Below are positions 41,395 through 52,770 of a stretch of 64,000 nucleotides of DNA, piece after piece. A program made the position numbers and the translations under genes. The notes beneath the pieces were generated by a model. The model had not been told where the DNA came from. It made no database searches and saw only the letters and a program-made list of their open reading frames with translations. Positions within the stretch are counted from its first letter, which is position 1, and the number at the start of each line of letters is the position of its first letter. The DNA comes from Diploptera punctata (lineage: Eukaryota; Arthropoda; Insecta; Blattodea; Blaberidae), in NCBI GenBank assembly GCA_030220185.1, contig JASPKZ010005704.1:141001-205000 (forward strand), given 5' to 3'.

Positions 41395-42765
41395 ACATTT
41401 TGCAGATGATCAATTGTTACTTGCACAAGATTATGAAGATTTAGAATATGTGACTAGAAAATTAATAGAAGAATATGAAAAATGGAGTAATGGCATTTAT
41501 TGGTAAATATGGAATTAGATCAAAAATTGTACTGGATAACAAAATAATAGAACAAATATCACATTTCCAATATTTAGGATGTGATATAACTTATAGAGAA
41601 AATAAAGATATAGAAAATAAAGTAAATACATTTCAGGCTATTTGTGGAACCATAAAAAGAACCTTAGGTCGGAAAACAAGGAAAGATACGAAACTTAAAT
41701 TATATAAAACAATGGCTGTTCCTTTGTTGTTGTATGGAAGTGAAAATTGGATAATGAAATCAAGGGATAAAAGCAGGATACAGACTGCGGAAATGCTATT
41801 TTTACGTAATGAGAAAGGATGCACAAGAGCGGATAGAATAAGGAATGAAACAATACGCGAAGAATTAAATATATATAAAATTGAAGATAAAATCAGCGAA
41901 AATAATAAGAAATGGACAGAACACTTAATGAGAATGAACAACGAAAAAATACCAAAAAGAACCTTCCTGTATAATCCCAGAGGAACAAGAGATGTTGGCC
42001 GACCACGTAGAAGATGGACTCTACTTTTAACTTCGCCGGAACAGGCTTCATAGCCTAAACCTTGTAGTAGAAGAAGAAGAAGAAGATATGAAAAATGGGG
42101 ATTAAATTTGAACATGAAAATAAAAATTATCAATTGGTGAACCAAAACAAAATTGAATTTTGGAGACTGGAGAATAAATAAAATCTTGTAGTGAGATCAC
42201 ATATTTAGGAATTAAAATAAATAAAAATGGGAGTTATGAAGAGAAAATAAGAAATAGAAATAATAAAGGAACATTTGCAATTGCTTGCCTCAATGGAATA
42301 TTGTGGGATAAAAATATAAGTAATAAAAATAAAATGAATATATATCATACAATTTTTAAAAGCATCATTACTTATGGAGCAGAACTTTGGCCATTAACAA
42401 CAAAAACAAATAAGTATCTTTTGGCAACGGAAATTGATTTTATACGAAGGGCAGCAAGAATTTCAAGAAGAGAAAAAATTAGGAACTCAGTTATAAGGGA
42501 GAAAATGAAGATTGAAGGCACTATTTTAGATTATATTAAAACTCAGCAATTAAGATGGTACGGATATGTCCAGCGAATGGAAGAGGATCGACTACCAAAA
42601 TCTTGGAATGGAAACCTGAGGGAAGACGAAGCAGAGGAAGACCTAAAACCTCCTGGAGTCAGGGAATATGTTTATACATGAAGGAGAAACATCTACAACC
42701 AGGAGATTGGATGGGCCGACAAAATTGGCTATTAGGAATCGGACGATTGTCAAAGACATTTAATC
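41395..42765 (+). mobile_element. LINE D copy, split by LINE B
   Basis: Begins at the RT active site, FADDQLLLAQDYEDLEYVTR then KLIEEYEK. After the LINE B insert it resumes WGLNLNMKIKI, then ITYLGIKINKNGSYEEKIRN, IITYGAELWPLTTKTNKYLL, RRAARISRREKIRNSVIREK and QLRWYGYVQRMEEDRLPK, with a frame change to WKPEGRRSRGRPKTSW. Removing the insert and one TSD copy rejoins EEYEKWG in one frame. Inactive. Confidence 0.85.
41486..42085 (+). mobile_element. LINE B inserted in LINE D, 13-bp TSD
   Basis: A 192-codon frame (41475-42053): GVMAFIGKYGIRSKI, EQISHFQYLGCDITYRENKD, LKLYKTMAVPLLLYGSENW, GCTRADRIRNETIREELNIY and GTRDVGRPRRRW, then a (GAA)n tail. The TSD atatgaaaaatgg lies at 41473-41485 and 42086-42098. 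The frame is open from end to end, so the copy is young. It starts after the FADD motif and cannot encode an RT. Confidence 0.92.
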
Positions 42766-42794
42766 AACCGATGATCTATCTACCTAATTTCGTT

Positions 42795-43125
42795 TTCATT
42801 TTCCAAGGAGCAAGTCCTCCGGGAAGGGACTTTAAGCGTGAGTCCCGAGTCTGAAGATTTCCAGGTTCGTAAAAGATCCTTAAGCCTGAATGAAAAGGCC
42901 TCTAATGAAAAGGCCTCTAGCAAAATTTACCGAATTTTCCCGTCCTAGTACTACCTTGGTTTCCTAGATGTCAGTATGAGGCGGAACGCTGACCACGGAC
43001 CACTCAAATGACATCTATACGAAAATAAATGTAACTAAATTAGTATGGTTCAAATTCTTTCCTGTAGGGGGGAGAGCTCCTAAATCTCCTCCTTAAATGT
43101 AAACATGGGGGGTTACAAGTTTAAT
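42795..43125 (+). mobile_element. SINE-C, head missing
   Basis: Matches the complement of 50534-50800: ccaaggagcaagtcctccgg, agggactttaagc, gaattttcccgtcctagtac, ggcggaacgctgaccacgga, ggttcaaattctttcctgta. A duplicated aatgaaaaggcctct at 42890-42920. The tRNA head is lost. Ends ttacaagtttaataag. Confidence 0.82.
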
Positions 43126-44053
43126 AAGAATAAGACATACTATTTTTACGATATACAGAGTGATTTTAGGTAAATAATTTACATTTTAGCTGATGAATAG
43201 TGGTGACTATACTAGGATTTTAGGCAAAACCCTATTTTGTTCCTGACGAGGTAACAACCCATTCGATTCAGGTTTAAATGCTCAATGCATTACTCCAGAA
43301 ACCCGATTTAAGTTGGCGTAAATTATATTGTCTATTTTCAGACATTCAAAACAAACAAAATATAACGGTACTTGAGATCACAAAAAGGGTGAAGGCAAAA
43401 ACACATTCCTCTACAATTCACATATGTTAACAAAAGATTACCCTGCCAAGGGATGTACAAAATATTGCAAAATATATAACAGCAGAGGTAAGCGAGTGAA
43501 CCTCGTCTTCTGAGTTGAAGGTCATTTAACTCCTGACATCGGTATCTTATTAAAACTGATCAACATGTCTCACTGTACCTCCTCACCTCCGTCGTCGGTG
43601 TTTTTTTTGTAACACCCTGTATATTATATATTGTAAAACTATAGTTTTCTAGTTAAAAAGTCTTAGGGTTCTTGGTGTCTCGTAAAATAGTGCATGTTCT
43701 CGGTTACAAATAGAGTTTGCCTGAAAATATGCGATTTTATCAAATCTCTTGTAGAATTTCAGTCGAAAGTGTATGGATTTCTCGGAAATAATTATTTTTC
43801 TACAGAAGTTTATCCGTGCATTAATTTATAATGGCGTTGGGTAATTGACTTGATTTCCACACAGTGCATAGGGGGCATTAAATGGCGGAGCTTCCTTTTG
43901 GAAGCAAATCTCAGCCATGGATCCCGTGCCGTAAATTTACGAAGATTAAAAGAGAGAGAGAAAAAATATGTTAGCAGCTTTACACTCTGCTTTGCATCAG
44001 AATAGTAATGGTTCAACTTGTTGAATATCGCTGTTAAATAGAATAAAACTACA
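43126..44053. other. No gene recognised
   Basis: About 0.9 kb. 43600-43630 contains aacaccctgtatattatata, complement of the acagggtgt motif seen at 14127, possibly a DNA-transposon end. 43850-43960 is more balanced (aatggcggagcttccttttg). No supported frame. Confidence 0.4.
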
Positions 44054-44480
44054 TCTAACATATACAAATGAATGTTTGTTTGTTTATTTGTTAGTATTTT
44101 ATGCGCTGCCATACCGTTGATCCGATTGTGATGGGGCTTTTTGAAAAATGTTCAGGAGATTCCCGGGATGAACATAGGCTATAAGAAAGTTGTAACACTC
44201 AACGCCTTCACCCCTAAAAAGCACCCTTTGTAGTGAAAAAACGTGAAAATTCCCTTTTTTGTCGCTTAAATGGCTTACGCTGCCTAAACCACAACAAATA
44301 CAGAAAATTAATGCACACAGAATTGAATATCTCAAAAAACTACAAAAAAGTCCGCGACAGCATATGTTTATCTTTTAAAGATAAATGACAATAAACATTT
44401 TTGTCTTTCATTGATGCTAGGAAGAGCGGGATAAGTAGATACCCGGGCAAACATAGCAGCGCACAGCTCGTGCTGCAACC
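44054..44480 (+). mobile_element. Helitron-like element, 3' part degraded
   Basis: Starts A/TCTAACATATACAAATGAATG, then tgcgctgccataccgttgat, gtgatggggctttttgaaaa, aatggcttacgctgcctaaa and cgacagcatatgtttatctt, as in 26881-27538. An end-like acccgggcaaacatagcagc is near 44440, after which similarity fades. Confidence 0.75.
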
Positions 44481-44584
44481 TGCAACAAATGAGGCTCTGA
44501 GGACCGAGTACTGGCGGTATAACCACATCACCTTAACGTAGAGGAAATGCTACATTAGTGGGAACCCCACAATAATACCCCTCT

Positions 44585-44760
44585 GGGCCATTGGGTGAAC
44601 AATTTACATTTGATTTCAAGTCTCTACTCTTAGGTCTTCCTCTTAATCTGGTTCCTTGAGGTCGTAAACAGGAAATTTGTATTACCTTCCTAATATTTGG
44701 CATTCTATTAACATGTTAAATCTATCTCAAGCGGCCAAGCGTTTTGTGTGAATCAACATC
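44585..44760 (-). mobile_element. LINE scrap
   Basis: The complement reads RPQGTRLRGRPKSRDLKSN, the P.G...RGRP..R signature of LINE C-terminal ends, over about 40 codons. Too short to place in a family. Confidence 0.4.
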
Positions 44761-44769
44761 AAGACCTCC

Positions 44770-45239
44770 TATAAGCTAACTAACTAACTCACTGGCACTA
44801 TGGAACTCGTAGGCTCATGGTCGCGCTGACATAAGCTCTCCATACAACCCTATCCTCAGCCAATGCTTTCCAATCATTCCCTGTATAATCTACTTCCCTC
44901 AAATCACAGTTAATGTTATTCTCGCACCTCATTCTTGGTCTACCAACTGGGCGTTTCCCTCTAGTTTTCCTACAAGAAGCTTTCATGCTAGTCTTTCATT
45001 CCCCATACGTGCAACATGTCCTGCCCATCGCAGTCTACGAGACTTAACTGTTCTTATTATATCTGGCTTCCTATAAAGACCATGTAGTTCATTGTTATGT
45101 AGTCTTCTCCATTCACCTGTCTGTTCATCTCTCTTTGGTCCAAAAATGTTCCTAAGTACTTTATTCTCAAATACTTGTAATCTCCTTTCCTCCCTTAAAG
45201 TAAGAGTCCATGTTTCACACCCATATAATATAACTGGTA

Positions 45240-45300
<61 letters not shown>

Positions 45301-45905
45301 CAAATGCTCCAGGTTGTCTTTCGACATTCGTAGTCTTCTCTCCTACCATGGCGTACTTATAACCCAGTTCTGAGGTTGGGGCGCTTGGAAGGCAGGTTAA
45401 TTGCCCCGATGATATGATGGGTGATGATGATGATAATGGTGCGCCAAGAGAGTCCCTAATCCTAAGCTTAATCTAAGATGAATATGAATGATGATGATTG
45501 CGATGGCCATATGATTTCGGGGACCGTTTGGGACTTAAAGTTTTCCTGACATTTGTCTTACAGGTAACGAAAAACCCCGATAAAAAACTCACCCAGAAAA
45601 ACTGCCCCGACCGGGGATCGAACCCGGGCGCGCTGCGTGACAAGGCAGCACGCTATTCGAGACCACAGCGGTGGACAGTGGTAGAATAATAGTTTTATAT
45701 ATTTTCAGTTTAACGTTTTTTGAAAAGAGTTGGGACATCAAGAGTCTCTGTAATGCATAATAGCACGCATTTCCAGAATTGAGCCTATGTTTAATTTCTT
45801 TGTGCATCTCATTCCTGTTTGTGATTATTGTTCCTAGGTATTTGAATTCAGGCACATCCTCAAAATTTACCTCATTTGTCATTAGCTGTCCATTTCCATT
45901 ATATA
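44770..45905 (-). mobile_element. LINE A copy, split by SINE1
   Basis: The minus strand at 45905-45689 holds TNEVNFEDVPEFKYLGTIIT, HRLNSGNACYYALQRLLMSQ and KNVKLKIYKTIILP. It resumes after the SINE at 45234 with VILYGCETWTLTLREERRLQ, RKPDIIRTVKSRRLRWAGH and GKRPVGRPRMRCENNINC, and the tail is complement of (GTTA)n. Mild damage (YSTMELVGSWSR... in place of VRAAMNLRVR). 5'-truncated. Confidence 0.88.
45245..45678 (-). mobile_element. SINE1, type-1 tail, full length, inserted in LINE A, 10-bp TSD
   Basis: The minus strand runs from the tRNA head (45678 down, with box B GGTTCGATCCC) through the body and the type-1 tail (gcgccccaacctcagaactg, ggttataagtacgccatggt) to a 52-bp (TA)n run at 45245-45296. 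The TSD tggtagaata lies at 45235-45244 and 45679-45688, and the empty site is seen intact in the LINE A at 51527-52510. Confidence 0.92.
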
Positions 45906-46402
45906 ATTATATAATTATATTTCATTGCTATTTACTTTCAAAATCCGTTCTTCATTTCTACCAATTGTTGAAATGGAATTATTCTGATTTCCTTATAAGT
46001 TTCGAAATAAAATCTTAAAACTGGAACGAGATAATAAACATGCTAATGAGCACAAGTTTAATATAACGATAAGTTTAATTTTGCGAGTAAATATAACAGC
46101 AGATGCTGCTGCCTCTAGCGGCGTGAAATGGAAACTAAACGGGCTGCTCCAATAACATGGAAATGCTTTCAACAAGCCAAGCCAGTCTCGGAGAACACGA
46201 TTACAAGCAACTGGTGCAGTTATTATAAACCCTGCTATCCAAATTAACCCCCGATTCAATTTTAATGCATTTTTATACTCAGCAGAATTTTATACGATAT
46301 TTATCAATTTGTAGACTTTATTAAGTCTCATAAGTAAAATGTATGACAAAAATGTTATATGACCCTATCTAATAACATATTTATGCTTTTTCCACGTTGT
46401 CG
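45906..46402. other. No gene recognised
   Basis: Contains a more balanced stretch (46080-46260: cagatgctgctgcctctagc, gtctcggagaacacgattac). No open frame or splice pair that I can defend. Confidence 0.4.

Positions 46403-46448
<46 letters not shown>
46403..46448. repeat. (TA)n microsatellite
   Basis: About 22 TA units with one G interruption. Confidence 0.95.
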
Positions 46449-46450
<2 letters not shown>

Positions 46451-46721
46451 TTTATTCACAATTTCAGCAGAATTTATGCTCCATGCTGACTCACTTGTAA
46501 ATTCTACTGTTATTTTCACCACATCGTCAATGGCTTATGTGGAACTTTTTTCACTAAACTGTTTGAAAATATTAAAAATAACTTGTTTATCTCCGCTTTT
46601 CAAATCGTTTCCTTTCCTATGATTTAAGAAATTCTACAGATGTGGACATTTTGAAACAACGTACTCTGCATAGCTCTTCCGTAAGAATAAAATAAGTTAT
46701 AATTATACATTTTAATATTCT
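46449..46721. other. No gene recognised
   Basis: AT-rich; nothing supported. Confidence 0.4.
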
Positions 46722-46931
46722 TATAGGAAAGCCAGAGGGAAAACGCCCAGTTGGTAGACCAAGAATGAGGTGGGAGAATAACATTAACTATGATTTGAGG
46801 GAAGTAGATTATACAGGGAATGATTGGAAAGCATTAGCTCAGGATAGGGATGTATGGAGAGCTTATGTCCGTGCGGCCATGAACCTACGGGTTCGATAGT
46901 GCCAGTGAGTAAGTAAGTAAGTAAGTAAGTA
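46722..46931 (+). mobile_element. LINE A 3'-end fragment
   Basis: About 200 bases: gaaagccagagggaaaacgc, gttggtagaccaagaatgag, gattatacagggaatgattg, aacctacgggttcgatagtg, then (GTAA)n for about 7 units. Very severe 5' truncation; sequence nearly consensus, so probably recent. Confidence 0.9.
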
Positions 46932-46976
46932 GGCCTACATATAATTTATATAAACATGTATTACATAATGCATATC

Positions 46977-47575
46977 TTCTTCATCATCATCAACAACAAG
47001 GATTAAGCCCAATGGCCTGTTCCGATCTCATTATAGGTTGAATTGGTCCTTCCATCTCTTCAATGGTCTTCCCAACATTCTTCTCCCTTTTGGTTTATAA
47101 TTATACATTCTTCTTGGTATGCGCTGTTCATTCATTCGTAATACGTGCTGAAGATAAGCATTTTGATAATATTTTATTCTTTCACAGAGATTAAATATAT
47201 TAAGTTCTATTCTAAATTACTATGGTTCAAATTCTTCCCTGTAGGGGGAGAGCGCCTAAATCTCTGTAAAGGGAAAACATGGGCTTACAAAAAAAAAATT
47301 CTGTTCTTATATCATCGTTTTTCTTTTTATCGGTCCTTTGGTATCCTGCTATTGCTCTCAACATCTTCATTTCAGCAGCCTCTATTTGTTTACTATCTGC
47401 CTTTGTTACTGTTCAGGTTTCACTTCCATAGATAAGAGATGGAACTGCCAATACTTTGTAAAATTTTAAAATAATTTATTTTCTAGTTTTATTCAATAAA
47501 GTGCGTTTAATTGTGCCACATAGATAATTGAATCGTTGTATTTTAGTGCGTTTATCTAAATCCAATATAATTCGA
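46977..47575 (-). mobile_element. LINE B fragment, split by a SINE-C tail
   Basis: The minus strand at 47575-47299 and 47213-46977 matches the region from MCGTI.RTL through FYK.MAVP.LIYGSET and AEMKML to the GRP.RW end, with frameshifts. The tail is (GAT/GAA). Family call from the plus-strand words cttcatttcagcagcctcta and cccaatggcctgttccgatc. Confidence 0.78.
47214..47298 (+). mobile_element. SINE-C tail, 85-bp insertion in LINE B
   Basis: actatggttcaaattcttcc, ctgtagggggagagcgccta, ggaaaacatgggcttacaa, A-run. Near-match flanks ttctattct / ttctgttct (47205-47213, 47299-47307) look like a 9-bp TSD with one change. Extreme 5' truncation suggests LINE-driven retroposition. Confidence 0.78.
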
Positions 47576-48178
47576 GAGTGAGAGAGCGAATTGCATTTTC
47601 TTACAAGCTTAAAGGTAAAACTGTTATTCTACCAATGGAAATGCAGTCATACATCTGGTTTGTTTACATTACAACAGGAACTCAGCTAGGAATTAGTATA
47701 GCAATTGAAATGCAAGCGCAAAGATGTAAATATTGAGACAACCACCTCAAAGCGTCCACAACAGGAATATTTAGATTATCAAAAACAACACTTGGAATAT
47801 GCTGCTACCTAGCGGAAATTAAACCAAGCTCCCTTCTCATATCTTTATGACGAGGTTTACAATTTCGGTAACCAGCTATCTCAGGTCGAGATTTTGACGC
47901 TTTAATCACTATTTTTAATCAGCGTCTAATCCTGACGTAATTATACTTTAAATTATAATTATTTCTTTATTTCTCCCTTGAATTTATTTTATAATACATG
48001 CGAAGGCCATGATAATCCACTCGTGGCATCGCTGGGAACCTATGAAACAGCCAGTAACAAACACAAGCGTCCAAAATGGATCCTGGACAACACTTGACCG
48101 GTGAAAGCTGATAGGGCACACACACAACACAGAAACACATTACACAATTATAATTACAACATTGGCATATAATGTCGT
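47576..48178. other. No gene recognised
   Basis: Mixed composition; text such as tatgctgctacctagcggaa suggests old repeat sequence. No supported frame. Confidence 0.4.
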
Positions 48179-48282
48179 CTTCTTCTTCTTCTTCCTACCA
48201 AGTATTAGGCCAGTTACGATCCTGTAGAAAATGTTCCCTCCAGAGTTTCATAGGAAGACCCAGAGATCGTATAAGACTAAAA
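48179..48282 (-). mobile_element. LINE E 3'-end fragment
   Basis: Complement of the same words as 49162-49270: ccaagtattaggcca, gttacgatcctgtagaaaat, agagtttcataggaagaccc. Tail (GAA)n. Confidence 0.8.
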
Positions 48283-48600
48283 GCATAATAATAGTCCCTT
48301 CAATTAGTTGCTGGCCAAAGGAAGGCAAGACCAGTGATGGGGCTGCCATCTTATAACCACTGGCCAGGCTTTTCTGGAGAAGAAAATAAAATAAAGGAAA
48401 GAAGAAATGGAAGAAAGGAAAGACTCCCTAGCCCTCGGATGCCCTAATAGCGTCGGGGTCGATAAAACAAGAGTTAACCAAGAGAGGTTAGATAGTAAAG
48501 TTAAAAGAGTGCAAAACACAAGTAAGCGGAAGATATGTTTTTCTCAGCTTGGGCACCTTGTGGTCGCCATCCACATATCCGCTAGGGGTGGCATATAATG
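48283..48600. repeat. Possible unclassified interspersed repeat
   Basis: Balanced composition with tagccctcggatgccctaat, agcgtcggggtcgataaaac and ccgctaggggtggcatataa. A 63-codon frame is not convincing. I suspect a retroposed element, but there is no second copy in this window. Confidence 0.35.
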
Positions 48601-49161
48601 CGCATTAATAAAATATATAAATACAACAAATTGAAAACTAATAACTAATCTTACTGCTACAGGTTCATCCCACCAGTTCCAGAGAAACTGACATCACTTG
48701 ACAACTACAGATAGAACAACAACAATAATTGAAGAGTAAAAATATAAAAAAATGCACGTTACCATAATTGTATGAATAATTGTAATAATCTGAAATGTAC
48801 GCACATTATATTTAAATAAAGAGAAGCCTGGATGTCCTCCCAATGTAGAGTCATCCGAAAACCAAACTTGGCAAGATCCCGCGTCATCGACTATTCCGAT
48901 TGAGGTTTTAAGCGGTTTCCCTCAATCCAAAGAGCAAATGCTGGAATAGAACCCCAAAAGGTCCGCTTCCGACTTCACTCTGCTAATTAACTTCAAATTT
49001 GAATTCAAAATTTAAACCGGGGCTAATGTATTTTACAGGAACCCGGGGTTCTACCTATTAAGGAAGACCAAAATGGATCGCTCACCGCCAACACTTAAGT
49101 GATGGCGGCATTAAGTGATGGCGGTAGAGCTTTCCATCTATCTATCTAATTCCTTGAATTT
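48601..49161. other. No gene recognised; small duplication near the end
   Basis: 49094-49130 contains a short tandem (aagtgatggcggcatt / aagtgatggcggtaga). 48880-49070 is balanced in composition, with no frame. Confidence 0.4.
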
Positions 49162-49855
49162 TACTCTTCTTCTTCTTCTTCTTCATCCTTCCAAGTATTA
49201 GGCCAAGGCCTGTTACGATCCTATAGAAAATTTTCCCTCTAGCGTTTCATAGGATGGCCCAGTGATCTTCGTCCTCTTGGTATATAATTATAAACAGCTT
49301 TGGGGATCCGATTTGAACTGATTCTTTCAAGATGGTGTTTCCAATTTAGTTGGTACTGTTTAATATATTCCAAAACTGGCGTAGTCTTCAATTCTTTAAA
49401 TATATCGGTGTTCCTTTTCCGATTCCATCTGGTGTAACCCGCTGTTCTGCGCATGAATCTCATTTCACAAGCCGTTATTCTGCTTTCGTGTTGTGTTTTT
49501 AGTATCCATGCTTCACTACCATAGGTCAACACTGGTCTAGCCAAAGTGTTATATAAACGTAATCTGGTGTTTTTTGTACAAGGGATGGTTTCATACCTTG
49601 ATTAATAATTCCCAAACTTTTATTATAACTAGTAATTTTTTCAGGGATATCCTTTTCATCCCAGATAGAGAGATAATATCCAAGATATTTAAATTGATTA
49701 GATCTCTCTAAAATTTTATTCTGGAGACAGATTTTACTTTGTATCGGGTCCTTCCCATCAAATGCCATAATTTTAGTTTTGTTAATTGATATTTCCATAT
49801 TAAATTTGGTACCTATTTTTTTGTAAATTATAAATTTATCATTGCAAATCATTTT
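49162..49855 (-). mobile_element. LINE E copy
   Basis: Minus-strand frames: KFNMEISINKTKIMAFDGKD, SNQFKYLGYYLSIWDEKDIP and KSLGIINQGMKPSLVQK, frameshift, then LARPVLTYGSEAWILKTQHE, ACEMRFMRRTAGYTRWNRKR, LNWKHHLERISSNRIPKAVY and PRGRRSLGHPMKR. Tail (GAA)n. Shares the DEKDIPEKITSYNKSLGIIN word with 28641-29148. One frameshift near 49540 divides it. 5'-truncated. Confidence 0.88.
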
Positions 49856-50533
49856 TTCCTTCTTTCATAGTATGGCTACTTTCAGAAAAAGTAAAGCCAG
49901 AGGTACCGCGGTACTTAAAACAATCTGAAGGCTAAAATAAAATGCCTGTGAGCAAAATTTGTTAGCCATTCCACACGAAAATTAAAATTCCGACCTTAAT
50001 AACACGGTATGTTAAGACAGCGCACTATCGTGCAAAAAAGTACTAAAATGTAACAGTGTGTAATAAAAACGTTTCGAAATTAGACAATATACGACAGAGA
50101 AGGTTAATTTGTGTGCCACAAGTTGACAAACATTGCTCCGCATCATAAAATGCTGCAAGTCGCTAAAAGAACAAGGTTTTAAAGGAAGAGAAACAAAATT
50201 GTGGGGAAGGAAGTAGCAAGGGCGGCTTTGCACCAGGAAACCATACATTAAATCCTAGCCTTAGAGACAAAGAACATATAAAAACATGTTCCACCAGAAC
50301 ATTTGTGTCACAACTTTTGTTTCCAAGGAAACCTAACAGGTCTTTCGAGGTAAAAACACCTTTTTTGAGATTCTAAATACTGCTCTTAAGTCCATAAGGA
50401 AAGTCGTCAACAAAATACACGGTCGCTTGAGTAAATTCATTGTACCCAGAGTTCAAATGAATTTGGAGAGAGAAAATGCTTCATAGTCTATTCGGAAGAT
50501 AATAATAAAAATAAAATAACGACGATATTCTTG
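49856..50533. other. No gene recognised
   Basis: About 0.7 kb of balanced to AT-rich sequence. A 78-codon minus frame (50012-50248) lacks recognisable features. It may hold single-copy host sequence. Confidence 0.4.
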
Positions 50534-50935
50534 AATCTTGTAAGCCCATGTTTCCCTTAACAGAGATTTAGGCGCTCTCCCCCTACAGGGAAGAATTTGA
50601 ACCATACTAATTTAGTTACACTTGTTTTCGTATAGATGTCATTTTGGGTGGTCCGTGGTCAGCGTTCCGCGTCATAGTGACATCTAGGAAACCAAGGAGT
50701 ACTAGGACGGGAAAATTCGGTAAATTTTGCTTACAGGTCTTTTCATTCACGCTTAAGGATCTTTTATGAGCCTGAAAATCTTCAGACTCGGGACCCACGG
50801 CTTAAAGTCCCTCCCGGAGGACTCGCTCCTTGGATTTTTCCATCCCAAAAAAGATCCATCGACCCCGGCCGGGTTTGAACTCGCGACCCTCGGGACCAGA
50901 GGCATGGAGCATAACCACTAGTCCACCGCGACCAT
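50534..50935 (-). mobile_element. SINE-C, full length
   Basis: Minus-strand head ggtcgcggtggactagtggt, ttatgctccatgcctctggt; box B GGTTCAAACCC-like at about 50868-50880 (tttgaac, one base changed to GAGTTCAAACCC); then the body and the tail ending gggaaacatgggcttacaag. Most complete SINE-C here. Flanks ataacga (50515 region and 50938) may be a short TSD. Confidence 0.85.
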
Positions 50936-50941
50936 TAATAA

Positions 50942-50943
50942 CG

Positions 50944-50999
<56 letters not shown>

Positions 51000-51002
51000 T
51001 TT
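50942..51002. repeat. (AAT)n microsatellite
   Basis: About 19 AAT units at the 3' end of LINE J (minus orientation). Confidence 0.95.
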
Positions 51003-51229
51003 TATTAAAATATTCGACAATACAGTGTTTCTCCTTCAACCCAAAGTGATTTGTCGCCAGACGTTCCTGTCTAAAGCATCTTCTTCCATCAAATCTCTCG
51101 CTTCCATACTTCTCCTCACTCCATCTATCCAACGTTCTCTATGTCTGGCTCTTCCACTTCTTCCATTAGATTTTCAGTTAAGGATCTTCTTCGGTATTCT
51201 CTCTTTTTCCATTCTTATGAGGTGTCCAT

Positions 51230-51515
51230 TAGGGTTATAACTTTTTGGAGTTTTGAAAAATAAAATATTTCCTGTGCAATGAATGGGCCAACTTTTGCTT
51301 CAAACCATTGAAAAAGGCCTTCATTTCACTCAGTTTCAAGAAAAGGTCACCCCCAAATATATTTATATATCAATATTTAATATTGATTTGGGGGTGACCT
51401 TTTCTTGAAGCTCAGTGAATTTAAGGCCTTTTTCAATGGTTTGAAGCAAAAGTTCTCCCATTCATTGCACAGGAAATATTTTATTTCAAGAAACAGTCCA
51501 ATACGTTATACCCTA
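51230..51515. mobile_element. hAT-type fold-back MITE, 8-bp TSD
   Basis: 286 bp, nearly all inverted repeat. The left arm begins TAGGGTTATAAC and includes aaataaaatatttcctgtgc, ttgcttcaaaccattgaaaa and caagaaaaggtcacccccaa; the right arm mirrors these and ends GTTATACCCTA. The TSD gtgtccat lies at 51222-51229 and 51516-51523. The TAGGG-type terminus with an 8-bp duplication is the hAT signature. No coding sequence. Confidence 0.85.
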
Positions 51516-51526
51516 GTGTCCATACT

Positions 51527-52510
51527 TACTTACTCACTGGCACTATCGAACCCGTAGGTTCATGGCCGCGCGGACATAAGCTCTCCATACATCCCTATCC
51601 TGAGCTAATGCTTTCCAATCATTCCCTGTATAATCTACTTCCCTCAAATCATAGTTAATGTTGTTCTCCCACCTCATTCTTGGTCTACCAACTGGGCGTT
51701 TTCCCTCTGGCTTTCCTACAAGAAGCTTCCATGCACGTCTTTCATTCCCCATACGCGCAACATGTCCTGCCCATCGCAGTCTACGAGACTTAACTGTTCT
51801 TATTATATATGGCTTCCTATATAGACCATGTAGTTCATTGTTATGTAGTCTTCTCCATTCACCTGTCTGTTCATCTCTCTTTGGTCCAAAAATTTTCCTA
51901 AGTACTTTATTCTCAAATACTCGTAATCTCCTTTCCTCTCTTAAAGTAAGAGTCCATGTTTCGCACCCATATAATATAACTGGTAGAATAATAGTTTTAT
52001 ATATTTTCAGCTTAACGTTTTTTGAAAGGAGTTGGGACATCAAAAGTCTTTGCAATGCATAATAGCACGCATTTCCAGAATTGAGCCTATGTTTAATTTC
52101 TTTGTGCGTCTCATTCCTATTTGTGATTATTGTTCCTAGGTATTTGAATTCAGCCACTTCCTCGAAATTTCTCTCATTGGTCATTAGCTGTCCATTTCCA
52201 TTATATATTGAATTTCTACGTGTGACCATATATTTAGTTTTACTGATATTTACTTCCAGTCCTAATTTCGTAGTGTTACTCAATAGTGTGTGCGTGTTGT
52301 CCTTTAGTATCTCCTCGCTATCGGCCAATAGTACTACATCATCAGCATAAACTAACAACTTATTAATACCATTCAGTTGTAAGCCTTCCTCATTCTCTAA
52401 AGATTTAATGGCATGCTCTAGTACAAAATTAACCCATTCTGGATTACAAAAGTGTCTGAAAACTGTTTGCCTACACGCACCCTACTCTTTGTGCCATTTA
52501 GACACATTCG
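51527..52510 (-). mobile_element. LINE A, best copy, 271-codon frame, perfect 20-bp TSD
   Basis: Minus-strand frame 52358-51543 runs without a break: MLVYADDVVLLADSEEIL (active-site YADD), LGLEVNISKTKYMVTRRN, EEVAEFKYLGTIITNRNETH, LPVILYGCETWTLTLREERR, RLRWAGHVARMGNERRAWKL and GKPEGKRPVGRPRMRWENN, ending AYVRAAMNLRVR and a stop, then a short GTAA-type tail. The TSD tataccctagtgtccatact lies at 51507-51526 and 52511-52530. The long exact TSD and intact frame mark it as a young insertion. 5' truncation removed the endonuclease and most of the RT. Reference copy for LINE A. Confidence 0.95.
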
Positions 52511-52632
52511 TATACCCTAGTGTCCATACTATTTCAAACGTTTTTTTTCTATTTTTTCTAATTTTTTTTTCAACTTGCATAATTTCCCTTATTGTGCTGT
52601 TTTTGACCTTATCTCTTTTAGAAATTTTTATC

Positions 52633-52770
<138 letters not shown>

